From: Cudoniella acicularis
Taxonomy: Eukaryota > Ascomycota > Leotiomycetes > Helotiales > Helotiaceae
Reading direction: 5' to 3'
Assembly (NCBI GenBank): GCA_013054445.1
Contig: JAAMPI010000749.1
Location: forward strand, 1-26,689
DNA: 26,689 bases
The first letter of the stretch is position 1. Each line of letters opens with the position of its first letter. Under the pieces are notes generated by a model. That model was not told the origin of the DNA. It saw nothing but the letters and a program-made list of their open reading frames with translations, and did not search any database. Shown one piece after another: positions 17,658 to 26,689 of the stretch. Made by a program: the position numbers and the translations under genes.

Positions 17658-19920
17658 CTTTTAAGCTACTTTAAAGGAGTGTGGTGAATAAAAGTTTCTG
17701 TGACAATGAAATAATGTCTGTAAAGTAAAACGAGTGTAGATGCTAGAAACAAATAAAAACGAAGTCAACGAGAATCAAAACCTCTTTAAGTAACCTACCT
17801 CTCTCAATTAGAGTGCACGAACTACTTTCGCCGTAGTACGGATGTGATATGAGAAGGAAGAGGGACCACCCCGCAATGGAAATAAACGAGTCGATTTCTT
17901 TGGGAAGTGGGTGTGGGATTTCGTTAATTTTATTTGTTCAATTGCGAGAGTAAAGGATTTGTTTTTCAGCTAATAGGATTCGGGGGCTGTGACAAAAACT
18001 GTGCCATAAATGGAGGCCTCAGCATGGCCATCGTTAGCAGTCGGATAAAGTATAGATTCAAAAGATAAAAATAAAAATAAAAAAACCACATTCGCCTCAA
18101 TGTTCCTTTTTAATTAAAAAATCCATCCGTGAACCGTGAAAGAAAAATACAACAGGCCGCCTCTAGATTTTAATTCAGGGACCTAGTGATATTTAAAATT
18201 TTCTGCAAAGGGTAATTTACCCTTGGTTTTGTGATCGGGGTTCTTTCCGAAGTCTTTATGGAGCACGTCTTAGGGGTAGAGTACGGAATTTGATGTTCTT
18301 GGGCTTTTTTGGAAGATAATTAAGGAGTTTTATTTGTTAGGCAGATCGCGATTCTTTTATGTGTCGCGTCTCACAAGATGGAAGGAAGGAAGGTTCTAGA
18401 TATTTCTCTACCACCAGGCACAGCTTCTTAGGCTAGTCTCTCGATCAGAGCTTTTAATTTTATCCTTAGATATCTAACCTTATACCTGCATCGCAACCAG
18501 AACTCGCGCCTCCTTTCTGATTTCGTTTAGCGACTGGCGACCACAACAATTTATGTTGGCATACATTACAATTGAATAAATGTATAGAACTTCAATGCCG
18601 ATTTAATTTTCCCTTCCTGATCTCATGAGGGTTCTATAGTGATATATTAATTAATAAGTGGAAGGTAAAGATGTCGTCGTAAAGTTATTCCCTCAGTTAT
18701 AGCCAGCATTATACCTAGAACAAGCTTTAATCACTTCTTGACAAAAATAAAATTTTGAAGCAGAATTTTGCAACTTCTTTTAGAAAGCTATAGGAAATAT
18801 TAAAGTTTTTAAGTGAAGAATGTCTTGAATTCTAAAAGTGTGTCGTGCGACTTTTACGACATACGAGTGTCAGCGGGGCTGCAGCGTGCACTTGCACTAT
18901 AAGAGGGCCCTAACTATAGTGTGCTTCACACTAAAATACAGTAGGGAACCACAGGAGGATATCACAAGAACTTCACAGCTCCTGATAGACAACATCGCAA
19001 TAACGGATAAATTGCAGTCTACAGAAAATCCAAATGTCTTTTATAACGCGACTATACCATCAGGAATTTTTCGTCTCTTACAGAATCTAACCACAATCTA
19101 AAGTTAAAATCTTTTCTAAATTCTAACAATGACATCAATTAGCACCTTTCTATTTATTCAATCTTACACAGCACACAACCTTTCATCTTTTAACTCATAA
19201 GCGTCACTCCCGACAGATACCACTGACAGCAGTAAAAATCACGGGTCATACTTGTTTTTAATGACCAGGAGCCTGTACCACAAGATCCAATATACAAATC
19301 CCTTTGAGCTAGAAAACTTGATTCATACCGTGGATTTATGTCTTCCCATCCCGAATAGTTTTATCAAGTTTCCAACTCACCGCTCGAATGAGCCATGTGA
19401 TGAGTCAGTTCGAACACGCGGTGGTCCTTTCTTCTAAGGCATTTGGTAGCTGGTGTCTGTCTCTCACAAGGGATCAAATTTGTAATTCACGATACTAGAC
19501 CTTGGGACGCAGTACCCTTCTGGTAAGATTACTTTGTTTACAATTGGAACAACTTTCCTAAAGTACAAGGCCCGGTGCAATTATACGTCTAAAGCCGTGC
19601 AGAACATTCCAGAAGCGGTGAAGAGCTTCACTGCACGTCACTCGAATTTGTTTCCGTTGACTTTTTTTGCCACGGATTCGAGAGGAACCATTTGGCGCCT
19701 CCTCCACAAGCAGGAGTTCGTAAACTGATTCAAAAATTATCTTCAAAATTGCTTCTCCACTCAGGCTTTCCCGTACTCTTCTTCAAGCTTATGACCACGA
19801 ATTTCCCTATTTGTAGCTCGCTCCCGTTTCACTTTCGAACATTATCAACCATCAGCTTAGAAGTCGCAAAAGTTCAAAACTATCTCGCGATCTCTCTTGG
19901 TCTCCACTCTTCCTCCAACA
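17658..19920. other. Long intergenic region, AT-rich in parts
   Basis: The stretch next to 17658 should be the cellulase promoter. Only short frames occur, such as one of 87 codons at 18838-19101 with no recognised relatives. Parts near 18060-18130 and 18600-18800 are AT-rich with many stops. I find no RNA gene or transposon motif. Confidence 0.4.
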
Positions 19921-20938
19921 TGAAGTCATTCACATTCCAAAATTCTGTCTTCTTTATTGCTGCCCCATCGTCTAGAGAAGTGGCACGAGCCGATTGCACG
20001 CACAACAATCTCCTTCAATGTTTTATTAGCAGTGCAGCGGTGGCCAGTCCCTACTACAGCTCGTACCTATCGCTACCACCTCCTACCAAAGCTGTCGCAA
20101 CAGTAACTCCACGTGTGTAAGTAGTAAAGTCCTACTCCTCGCCGCTCAAATTAATTAAAAGCCCTATAATTTCAACATGATGATCGTAGGATTATTTTAT
20201 TCATGCTTCTATGTCCCAATTCATAACTGTGACGACAGTAATCACTAAGAAGGATATTATAACCCTGGGCGAGCTGATATATCATACTACTTTAACTATT
20301 GCGGTCGTGGTTCCAAGGGGAGGCCTACCTTCATGCTCTTCGTCCGGAGTCTTGTATCCAGCTGCTAGTGTCTCTTCAGAGTGTTCCTGCCGTAAGTGCC
20401 ACCCCCCGAAGACTTCATGATCACAAACACCTATGCGGGAAATATTCAAGCTAAAACATAATATATTCTTTTCTATGCACACAGTACTCGGCGCATCAAC
20501 CAGCCTAGTTCTAGTCTCCGTGACGGTCCCGACAAAATATATCAGCATCACCAGCATCAAAAGCGAATTCATAACTCAAGAATCCACCCAAACCATCGAG
20601 CCAACAGCCACCCCCACCGCCACCGACCTTGCGGTTTCCGGCCCAGATATTCAGACCTTTCATGATGTTCTAATTACTTCTCGAGTAAATCCCAAACTAC
20701 AATGACGCAACTCTACCACGGCTACGGTTTCCTACCTGCATACATAAATCCGGGCTACAGCCAGGACCAATCGAGTAGCTATCGTGTGTCTACCGCTAGC
20801 TTTACCAGTTCTTTGGATGATGATGTAACCCTGACATACTGCTGGGATGAGGTGAATGGAGCGGACTTGAATATGTTTCTCTTGATCTATAGCATTGCCG
20901 GCGCGGAATGGATCTGTACTACATATGCGTATGAGTAG
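19921..20938 (+). pseudogene. Decayed secreted Ser/Thr-rich protein of unknown function
   Basis: The ATG at 19921 gives a signal-like start, MKSFTFQNSVFFIAA, then ADCTHNNLLQC and VASPYYSSYLSLPPPT. This resembles the N-terminus of a common family of secreted ascomycete proteins that start ADC..NLL..L and continue ASPFC.SYL before Thr/Val-rich stretches. Here a Tyr stands where the family has a Cys. A later segment has YPAASVSSECSC, also typical, followed by a convincing intron (20392-20484, GTAAGT to CACAG) into LLGASTSLVLVSVTVP and a Thr-rich tract. The frame closes at 20705. The last open piece, in another frame, runs 20702-20938 with LTYCWDEVNGADLNMF. I could not join 20110-20200 or 20684-20780 in frame, so this is probably a pseudogene. 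The function of the family is not known to me. Confidence 0.45.
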
Positions 20939-22108
20939 CAGGCAACTTGACTCACTTTACCCAGTGACAATGTTGCGAGAGCCTATTGTATTCGAAGTAG
21001 TGAGAAAGAACTAATGGTTCACGAACGACGAAAGCTGGATGTTTGAAACAATAACGAGGGAATGAACTGTTGTTCAATAAGTCGGAATTGGGTGCTGGGA
21101 CATTGATTTTTTTTAGGCTTTCGGGAAAGCAAATGATTACGAGAGAGTTTGAACTAAGACGAGACGAGTATTGACGGGCTACGAGGATAGTAACAACTAT
21201 TATCTGTTACTTTACTTTACTTTGCTCTACTATTTACCAAACGACTCTTTATACCCGTAGTAACCCCCCTCTAACCTCCCCTAAACAACCTATCCCCTTA
21301 CCCCCTTATCCCAAAAAAACAAAAAGAGCAAGCGAGCGACCTTACCCTACATATCCAACACATAACCAACCAAACCCACATCATTCACTCACCTCACTCA
21401 CCAAGTAGGACCTGCCATATACCGGTATCCAGCTCCAGTCTTCAGTAAACCAGTATTAACAATTTAATGTAAACCTAAAATCCGAGCTCGTCCCCTCTTA
21501 CTAAAGCACTATATTTATACTGACTAGTCTACAGATAATAATACAGGAACTTAACTGGCTGGAAGGTTTGTGAAATCAAAGTGCTTTGAAAAAGAGTCTA
21601 CAAAAAGAAAGAAATTCCCCCCACCCCCATGTATGATCTACTTAAGCTTGTCAATTAAGTCCTAAGAGAATAATTCTTAACAGACAGTCAGTTATTGCTA
21701 CTAGTTTACTTCCATTGGGAAATTACGAATTGCATTAAAATTAATAAAAAATGTAAACAAGGTAAAGTCAGTGTGACTCGCTCGTGGGTTTGCTGGTTTG
21801 ATGAAATAAAAATGTATTAGTTGGTACGCTCAAGTTAAAACCCCTATGCTCTGTGTATTTCTGTATTAGAAAGAACTCGCAGTGTCCTGCGGGCCGGCAA
21901 ATCGCCAATAAGAGTCATGATGGTAGAATATCCGTAGAATCAACCACCCTAAATTCGAATTATCCAGAGCTGAAAACCAACCCCCAGATTCTTATTAGTA
22001 TCGTCTTCGCACCGCGTATCCAGATTCTCTCCTATATTACACCGTTTCCAAGTTCCCCAATCATTTTTTGTTGTGAGGGATTACAGATACGTAACTTGGG
22101 GAAAGCTC
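20939..22108. other. Intergenic region, no gene recognised
   Basis: It contains a short TTTAC/TACTTTAC microsatellite at about 21207-21235 and, at 21382-21408, the complement of the GGTGAG-type motif seen near 15900. No coding sequence is supported; a 118-codon plus-strand frame at 21853-22209 overlaps the end of the BTB gene and looks spurious. Confidence 0.4.
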
Positions 22109-23376
22109 TCAAAAAGGAGCAGAATTTATCAAGTCCTTTTCTGGCGATGAAGCATTTTTCGGTACTTGATGTTGCCGAATGGAATCCGAGAGCTCAAATC
22201 CGTCGATAATTCTCTCAAGCGTGATCATTTCTGTGTCGATAAACTCCATTACACCATGCCCCGCCTTGGGTCGACTAGGCTTAGTCCAATCTGCTGAATC
22301 CCATTTCGGCATTAAATACTTGTCACAAAGCGCAACAACTCGAAGAGCTCGAAGCTTCTGAATGATACTTTTCACTGTTGTGCCCCGAAATGGTTCTTCT
22401 GGAACAGGAAACAACCCATTCTTGTCGGCACTTCGAATCAGTGATCCTAGGATGAGATCGTCGCAGTCGCCTTTCCCTTGATTTGGGCGTTCTGACACGA
22501 CCAATTTGCAGTTGGTTTTAGAGCCTTTGTACTTTTCCATCAGACCAACGAGAACGGTAATTGCAAAAGAGATTGCTCTCTGCCTGAAGTCTTCAGTCTT
22601 CTCTATAGAATAATTAGAATTGTTAAAATTTTAATTGTGAGCTAGAGTGGTGAGGTGCTTTTACCTAAAATGCTAGATGGAATAGGCAGTTGCTGCTCAA
22701 GTCCTCCACCAACTAGATCCCAACTTTCTAGTTGTAAAATTCGGGTCAAATGCTTGAACTCAACTGCAAACTTGAATACCCAGGCTACGCTAAGCCAAGG
22801 GATGAGGTCCGCGGTGAAGCTCTCTGGCAATGACTTCTTCAATCCTGGAAGCCACAAAGGTAGATACGTTTCAACAACCTCGAGCATCTGGTACTTGTCT
22901 ACTAGTACCGAGAGATTTGTAGCTGTTTTGAGGTTGACCTCATGGGGAACCTTCCGGTTTCGCAGATGTATAATATTAGCTAAGATTTCGAAAGCTGAGG
23001 GGTCATCGTCCAACAAGTCGATTTCCGCATTTCCTGAGGCGAGGTCGTGGCCCTCCTTGAACTTATTGCGTTGAAGCATGGCTCGAAAGACCGGAGAAGC
23101 TGCCATCAAGCACTGGGAAGAAACTAGCATCTTGATCTGCTTCGGTGACTTTTGGACACTTTCCTGGCCGCCCGAGCTCTCCACATCCATATCCGAGAGG
23201 CTGGGATTTCCATTTGACGTTAGAAACGCAGGATTTGTCACATCGTTGTTGCCGCCACTTGATCCATCACAATTGATGACTTTAACTGGTGCCGGCTGTT
23301 GTTCCTCCTCCGAAGGAAATGTGAGTACCAAGTAAAGGTCTCCATGGGGGACAAAAGTCATGATCTCAGCTGCCAT
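22109..23376 (-). CDS. BTB/POZ domain protein
   Basis: Fungal BTB-domain protein of about 401 residues, encoded by exons 23376-22665 and 22602-22109. The 62-nt intron (TTAG|GTAAAA to TCTATAG) joins in phase one and reads SIL then EKTEDFRQRAISFA. The first BTB strand is HGDLYLVLTF (residues 11-20). An unusual acidic, Gly/Ser/Asn-rich insert follows (about 21-80). The core resumes with IKMLVSSQCLMAASPVFRAML, then IDLLDDDPSAFEILANIIHLRN and LVDKYQMLEVVETYLPLWL. The C-terminal half has RVVALCDKYLMPKWDSADW, a second KY-containing helix typical of these lineage-specific fungal BTB proteins. The domain mediates dimerisation or protein binding. No Kelch, MATH or zinc-finger part is present, so the role, including any link to a cullin-3 ligase, is unknown. 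The ATG at 23376 directly precedes the conserved first strand. Confidence 0.85.
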
Positions 23377-24163
23377 TTTCTGCCGACTATTTTTCCCCTT
23401 GACAGAGTAATGACCAACTTTGGGCGATTGCGTAATGATGAAAAGAGGCGATTATATTCGTTTTTTGCCTGTGCTGGCGAATTGATCTCCTCTGGGTTTC
23501 AGCTTTCAGCAGCAAACAGATAATACGGATCCAAGCTGATAATGTGAGATCACGTGGAGGCGCCGTTGATCAATAAGGCTCGAAGGCCACAAGCAAGTCT
23601 AGACATAGTGTTAGCAGATGATACAATCATATCAAGATATTTTTTAACCTGTGTAGGAGTGTGGGTCGTAAGATAATGTTTTGGAGAGATATGAAATGAA
23701 AGGTGAACTAGGGAGAGGTCCTTGAGAAGGCTTGCCGAGACCAAATACGGCCTAGTGCACAATATCGCGATGGAGCTGTCGAGGAAGGACCATTCGAAAT
23801 GATAGAAACTATATCTTAATACTAGATGGAAAAATTTAGGTCCTGACCTAGCCTTGGATGTTCTGGTGCGCCGTGGTGGAACCTTCACCCAGTATCAATT
23901 CAAAAGCACAACAAATAGATGAAGGGACCGTCCCTTTCAAAAGAGTTTTCAGGTAGACATCCAAATGAGTATACTAATCAATTAAGCATCTAAAAACAAC
24001 CAGTGTTCCGCCAGGTATACCGCAAAAGGCAAAAATCCAGACCACGCACGCAAAAACCATTTACACGAAAGCCGCCCACCCAAACCTCAACTTTTTACGC
24101 CAGTAATCAAACCAACAGACAAGATCCAAACCACCCTTATACACATCTCGTAACTAAGTCGTG
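23377..24163. other. Intergenic region, no gene recognised
   Basis: This lies between the BTB gene start and the stop of the next minus-strand gene. A 112-codon minus-strand frame at 23550-23888 has no recognisable similarity, and I do not support it as a gene. Confidence 0.4.
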
Positions 24164-25546
24164 CTAGCACTCGTTTTCGCCCTTGGAAGACCCACTCTCC
24201 CAAACATCAAACCCATCTTCCGCCTTTTCAATAGGTTCAAGCAGTACCGCTTTGGGAGCCATCTCGAAGTCGTCTTTCTGCATCAGGGTATCGATGTCGA
24301 CCTCTGGTCCTTTGCCTTTGACTTCAGCAACGAAGTCGAAGGCCATGGGTGCATGCTCTTGCTCTTGCTCCTGGGCTTCTTCTTCCTCGGGGACGTCCGA
24401 GGGAATAAGGAAGACACTCTCGCCATCGCAGCCCTCGGCGTAGAAGTCCTCAGCAGCGAGATCACCAAGAGGTGAGCGATCAATCTCGATAGCGCCCTCC
24501 TCTAGCTGTCTCCTCGACCGTCTAGCCTTAATCCTAGCCTTCAAGTCTGACATCGATGACTCGGCCATGTCGAGAGAGGAAGACGAGAGGACAGTGCGAG
24601 TCTGAGAAACATCATCTGGGGGAGGAACATTCTCCTTGCCTCGCTCATCTCGCATCCTCGCAGCTGACTCCTCATCTGAAGAAATATCCAACGTGCATGT
24701 AGAGTGTTCCATCATATTCGTAGCCAGTTCCTCAGCAGTGTCTTCGTGAATGTCGAAGAACCACGAGTCCTTGACCTCGGGTTGATGTAAATCTACAGGC
24801 AAGACTTCCTTTGCCTTTGGGGCTGAAGCTTGGCGTTGGCGAGCACCATACGAGGGGATTGTTCCTGAGAGTGCAGCATCGATACTGAAACCCAACCCAG
24901 AACCAGTCGAGGGAGTGGAGAATTTAGGAGGGTCGACACGTGTAAAGGGCGAGCCAGTCTTGCGACGGCTGAGAATGCCGATGCGCTTTCGTGTTGGCGA
25001 ACGGCCAGCTGGCGCAGAAAGCGGGGTAGATTTTGAGAGTAGAGAGGTATTAAGTTTCGGTGCTGGAGAGCGAGCAGGAAGGATTGGTCGACGTGGAGAG
25101 GTTGTTGTGTTTGTAGTAGACTTGATAGAGGAGAAATCGTTGGGTGAGGGAGGAGCTTTTGTTAGGAAGAAGTTGACTGGTTTAACAAGCGTATCCTTGC
25201 TGCTGCTGCCATCTGGATTTTTCGATCTTTTTGGCGAGAGGAAAATGATAGGATCTATGTTCTCGGTATTGTCGTCTTCAAACGTTTGAGCTTTGCGTTT
25301 TAATTGGGGAGGAAAGTGTGCTTGATAATGCTGGACGAATTGTAAGTGACATGTTGACGTGGAGTTGAAGGAGTGGAATTGGGAGTTGTAGGGGGTGAGG
25401 GTGAGGGTGAGGGTGTGAAGCTGGACAGGAGGGATCGTGAGCATACCATTTTGACGATTTTTCAGACTCGTGAGATTCTGAAGTCGAGAGCTATTGAGCG
25501 GTGCGAAAGGCTGGCGAGCAGCTGCCATGGGCATATGTGTGGCCAT
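24164..25546 (-). CDS. Uncharacterised ascomycete protein with KEN box, probably nuclear
   Basis: The first in-frame ATG with family-like sequence is at 25546 (MATHMPMAAARQPFAPL); the open frame upstream has no ATG. The protein is basic and Ser/Pro-rich in its first half, with LKRKAQTFEDDN, ENIDP and FLSPKRSK, and acidic at its end. The best conserved block is KDSWFFDIHEDTAEELATNM followed by MEHSTCTLDISSDEE. A KEN box lies in ERGKENVPPPDD (codons at 24637-24629), the degron form read by APC/C. SPLGDLAAEDFYAEG follows. Homologues, as I recall, are often mislabelled thymidylate kinase; nothing here is a kinase. An intron from 25446 (GTATGC) to 25321 is possible: it is 126 nt, a multiple of three, has a CTTAC branch-like site, and would give QNAHFPPQLKRK. 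Without it the frame also stays open. A cell-cycle role is inference only. Confidence 0.75.
   Translation of the reverse strand: MATHMPMAAARQPFAPLNSSRLQNLTSLKNRQNGMLTIPPVQLHTLTLTLTPYNSQFHSFNSTSTCHLQFVQHYQAHFPPQLKRKAQTFEDDNTENIDPIIFLSPKRSKNPDGSSSKDTLVKPVNFFLTKAPPSPNDFSSIKSTTNTTTSPRRPILPARSPAPKLNTSLLSKSTPLSAPAGRSPTRKRIGILSRRKTGSPFTRVDPPKFSTPSTGSGLGFSIDAALSGTIPSYGARQRQASAPKAKEVLPVDLHQPEVKDSWFFDIHEDTAEELATNMMEHSTCTLDISSDEESAARMRDERGKENVPPPDDVSQTRTVLSSSSLDMAESSMSDLKARIKARRSRRQLEEGAIEIDRSPLGDLAAEDFYAEGCDGESVFLIPSDVPEEEEAQEQEQEHAPMAFDFVAEVKGKGPEVDIDTLMQKDDFEMAPKAVLLEPIEKAEDGFDVWESGSSKGENEC
25391..25413 (+). repeat. GGGTGA repeat, potential G-quadruplex
   Basis: The plus strand carries a G5 run followed by three GGG runs, each separated by TGA. 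Four G-tracts with 3-nt loops fit the standard G-quadruplex pattern. It lies about 135-155 bp inside the KEN-box gene, on its template strand, within the possible intron. Confidence 0.7.
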
Positions 25547-26588
25547 TTTTTCTTGTCCGTTCCTCAAGCTTTCAATTACCAGTACAACAATTCCCAAGTG
25601 TCCAAGTCTTCCTTTACCCGTGCAAAGAGGTCTCTTCAAGTCTTCAACAAGAGTATAAACAGACTGATCAAGAAGGACCAGTGCTCAAAATAGGAATCGC
25701 GTGGTCAATGTTTGTTGTTGATTGTGATGGTCTGCTCCTGCCGTCGAAAGAATACACAATTTGAAAGCTCGGGGGGGGGGGGGAGATGCAGCATATATCA
25801 CCCACGCTCTGCTCTCGGCGGAGGCCTCAGCTGTTCAGTCAGTCTGCGCGACGGTTGGCTGAGCGTGCATCCCTCCTTCACGTATCCGGTTTCGTTTTTG
25901 GACGCCGGTCGTGCTCCTTTCTTAGGTTCCTTCAGTGCTGAGACGGCAGGAGCGTGCATGTCTTTGCTCGCGCCCAACACGCGTATTTCACGCGTCAATT
26001 GCCAATCGGGAGCCCCATCGAAAGACCAGGAGAAGAGTGACCAATTTGCCGAGTGTGTCCCGTCAACTCACTTGAGTGCAAGCATTGCCCAGCACATTTC
26101 ATGCTCCACCGGCTCGCTGCGCTGGTTGGCTGGCCCGGGCGGTTCTCCATGCAGGGGCACATTAGCCCTCTGCATTGGGGAAGTGGCCAACGCGAAAAGA
26201 CGCGACTATAAAACCCTCTCGCGTCCCCGTCGCGCTGCAGACCGGAGGAGATCATGGACCTGTATAAGATCTGCACATTATCACGCCCGTTTTGCGAGTC
26301 GCCTACTGTGCATAAGCCGATTTCCAAGGAAAAGGCATGAACTCTTTGCTGTCGCCCGAGGTCCAAGGATGCAGCCAGTTTGCTTCCTGAAGGTTATATC
26401 AAGATCAGCGAAGGCTTAGGAAAACTCTCAGAGAACACCTCTTCCACTCATTATTTGCGCATATCTCACTTCCGAGTCAAGGTTTCTAGACGCGCTGGAT
26501 TTGTGCAAAACGCGATATCGCGAAGCCGCGAAAAAAGGGATATATCCAGCATCCTCTGTCTTATTGCAGCAGAGCTTCATCACCCTCT
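25547..26588. other. GC-rich divergent intergenic region
   Basis: About 1 kb separates the KEN-box gene from the probable gene starting at 26589. It contains a run of 13 G at 25771-25783, many CGCG words, and a TATA-like ACTATAAAAC at about 26205. A long plus-strand frame crosses 25712-26419 but has a composition expected of GC-rich non-coding DNA. Confidence 0.45.
25979..25995. promoter_or_regulatory. Pair of MCB-type ACGCGT sites
   Basis: ACGCGT occurs at 25979-25984 and 25990-25995, 11 bp apart, which is one helical turn. ACGCGT is the MluI cell-cycle box bound by MBF in yeasts, driving G1/S genes. The pair is about 430 bp upstream of the KEN-box gene and 600 bp upstream of the gene at 26589. 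Confidence 0.5.
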
Positions 26589-26608
26589 ATGTCTTTTCAC
26601 AATGTCAA

Positions 26609-26645
<37 letters not shown>

Positions 26646-26652
26646 GATTCTG

Positions 26653-26689
<37 letters not shown>
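26589..26689 (+). CDS. Probable start of an unidentified gene, cut by the right edge
   Basis: An ATG at 26589 opens a frame that stays open to the window end, beginning [12 protein letters not shown] and continuing to [10 protein letters not shown]. It is preceded by a long region with promoter-like elements and a pyrimidine-rich leader. Only 33 codons are visible, so no product can be named and the frame could still be chance. Confidence 0.45.

Noticed and set aside
18838..19101. 87-codon plus-strand frame with several Cys
   Set aside because: It lacks a signal peptide or known pattern and lies in AT-rich intergenic DNA; too weak to call a gene.
23550..23888. 112-codon minus-strand frame upstream of the BTB gene
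   Set aside because: No known motif and no supporting start or intron context.
25712..26419. 235-codon plus-strand open frame
   Set aside because: No recognisable domain, and the composition is expected for GC-rich intergenic DNA rich in CGCG words.
1..26689. tRNA genes, rRNA and CRISPR arrays
   Set aside because: I looked for T-loop-like GGTTCGA words with matching arms and for regularly spaced repeats and found none that hold up.

Overview
The window reads as nuclear DNA of a filamentous ascomycete (Pezizomycotina). The evidence is short GT-AG introns of about 46-117 nt, a fungal general amino acid permease, a highly reducing polyketide synthase (HR-PKS), a family 45 cellulase with a fungal CBM1 module, and a fungal NOD-like receptor with a phosphorylase-type N-terminus. 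A leotiomycete is my guess, but nothing here proves it.

Layout. 1-1682 (-): GAP1-type amino acid permease cut by the left edge, with an internal deletion and a frameshift. 2751-3714 (-): CFD1, a cytosolic Fe-S scaffold ATPase, divergent from 4045-6735 (+), a disordered protein with AP-1 ear-type motifs. These two look like intact housekeeping genes. 7191-14110: an accessory block. A C-terminal HR-PKS remnant (7191-7690), an AT-rich gene-free stretch (7860-8797), a PNP-NACHT-ankyrin NLR gene (8798-12262) and a ketosynthase remnant (12810-14110) all lie on the minus strand. The two PKS pieces are in the order of a single PKS gene, so the NLR sits where the middle of the PKS should be. 14825-15679 (+): a NOR-1-like short-chain ketoreductase whose two exons join one base out of phase. 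16546-17657 (-): a GH45-CBM1 endoglucanase pseudogene with three Gln-to-stop changes and a one-base deletion. 19921-20938 (+): a decayed secreted Ser/Thr-rich protein. 22109-23376 (-): a BTB-domain protein. 24164-25546 (-): an uncharacterised protein with a KEN box. 26589 to the right edge (+): the probable start of another gene.

The intact genes (CFD1, the AP-1 accessory-like gene, the BTB gene, the KEN-box gene) flank a central and left part rich in broken genes: permease, PKS in two pieces, ketoreductase, cellulase, secreted protein and perhaps the NLR. Several stops are C-to-T changes in CpA or CpG context, as expected from repeat-induced point mutation (RIP) or deamination. The PKS remnant beside a NOR-1-like ketoreductase suggests a dead secondary-metabolite cluster. 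The most notable object is the NLR: it carries 34-residue ankyrin units that are very similar to one another and a basic/acidic insertion inside its phosphorylase domain.
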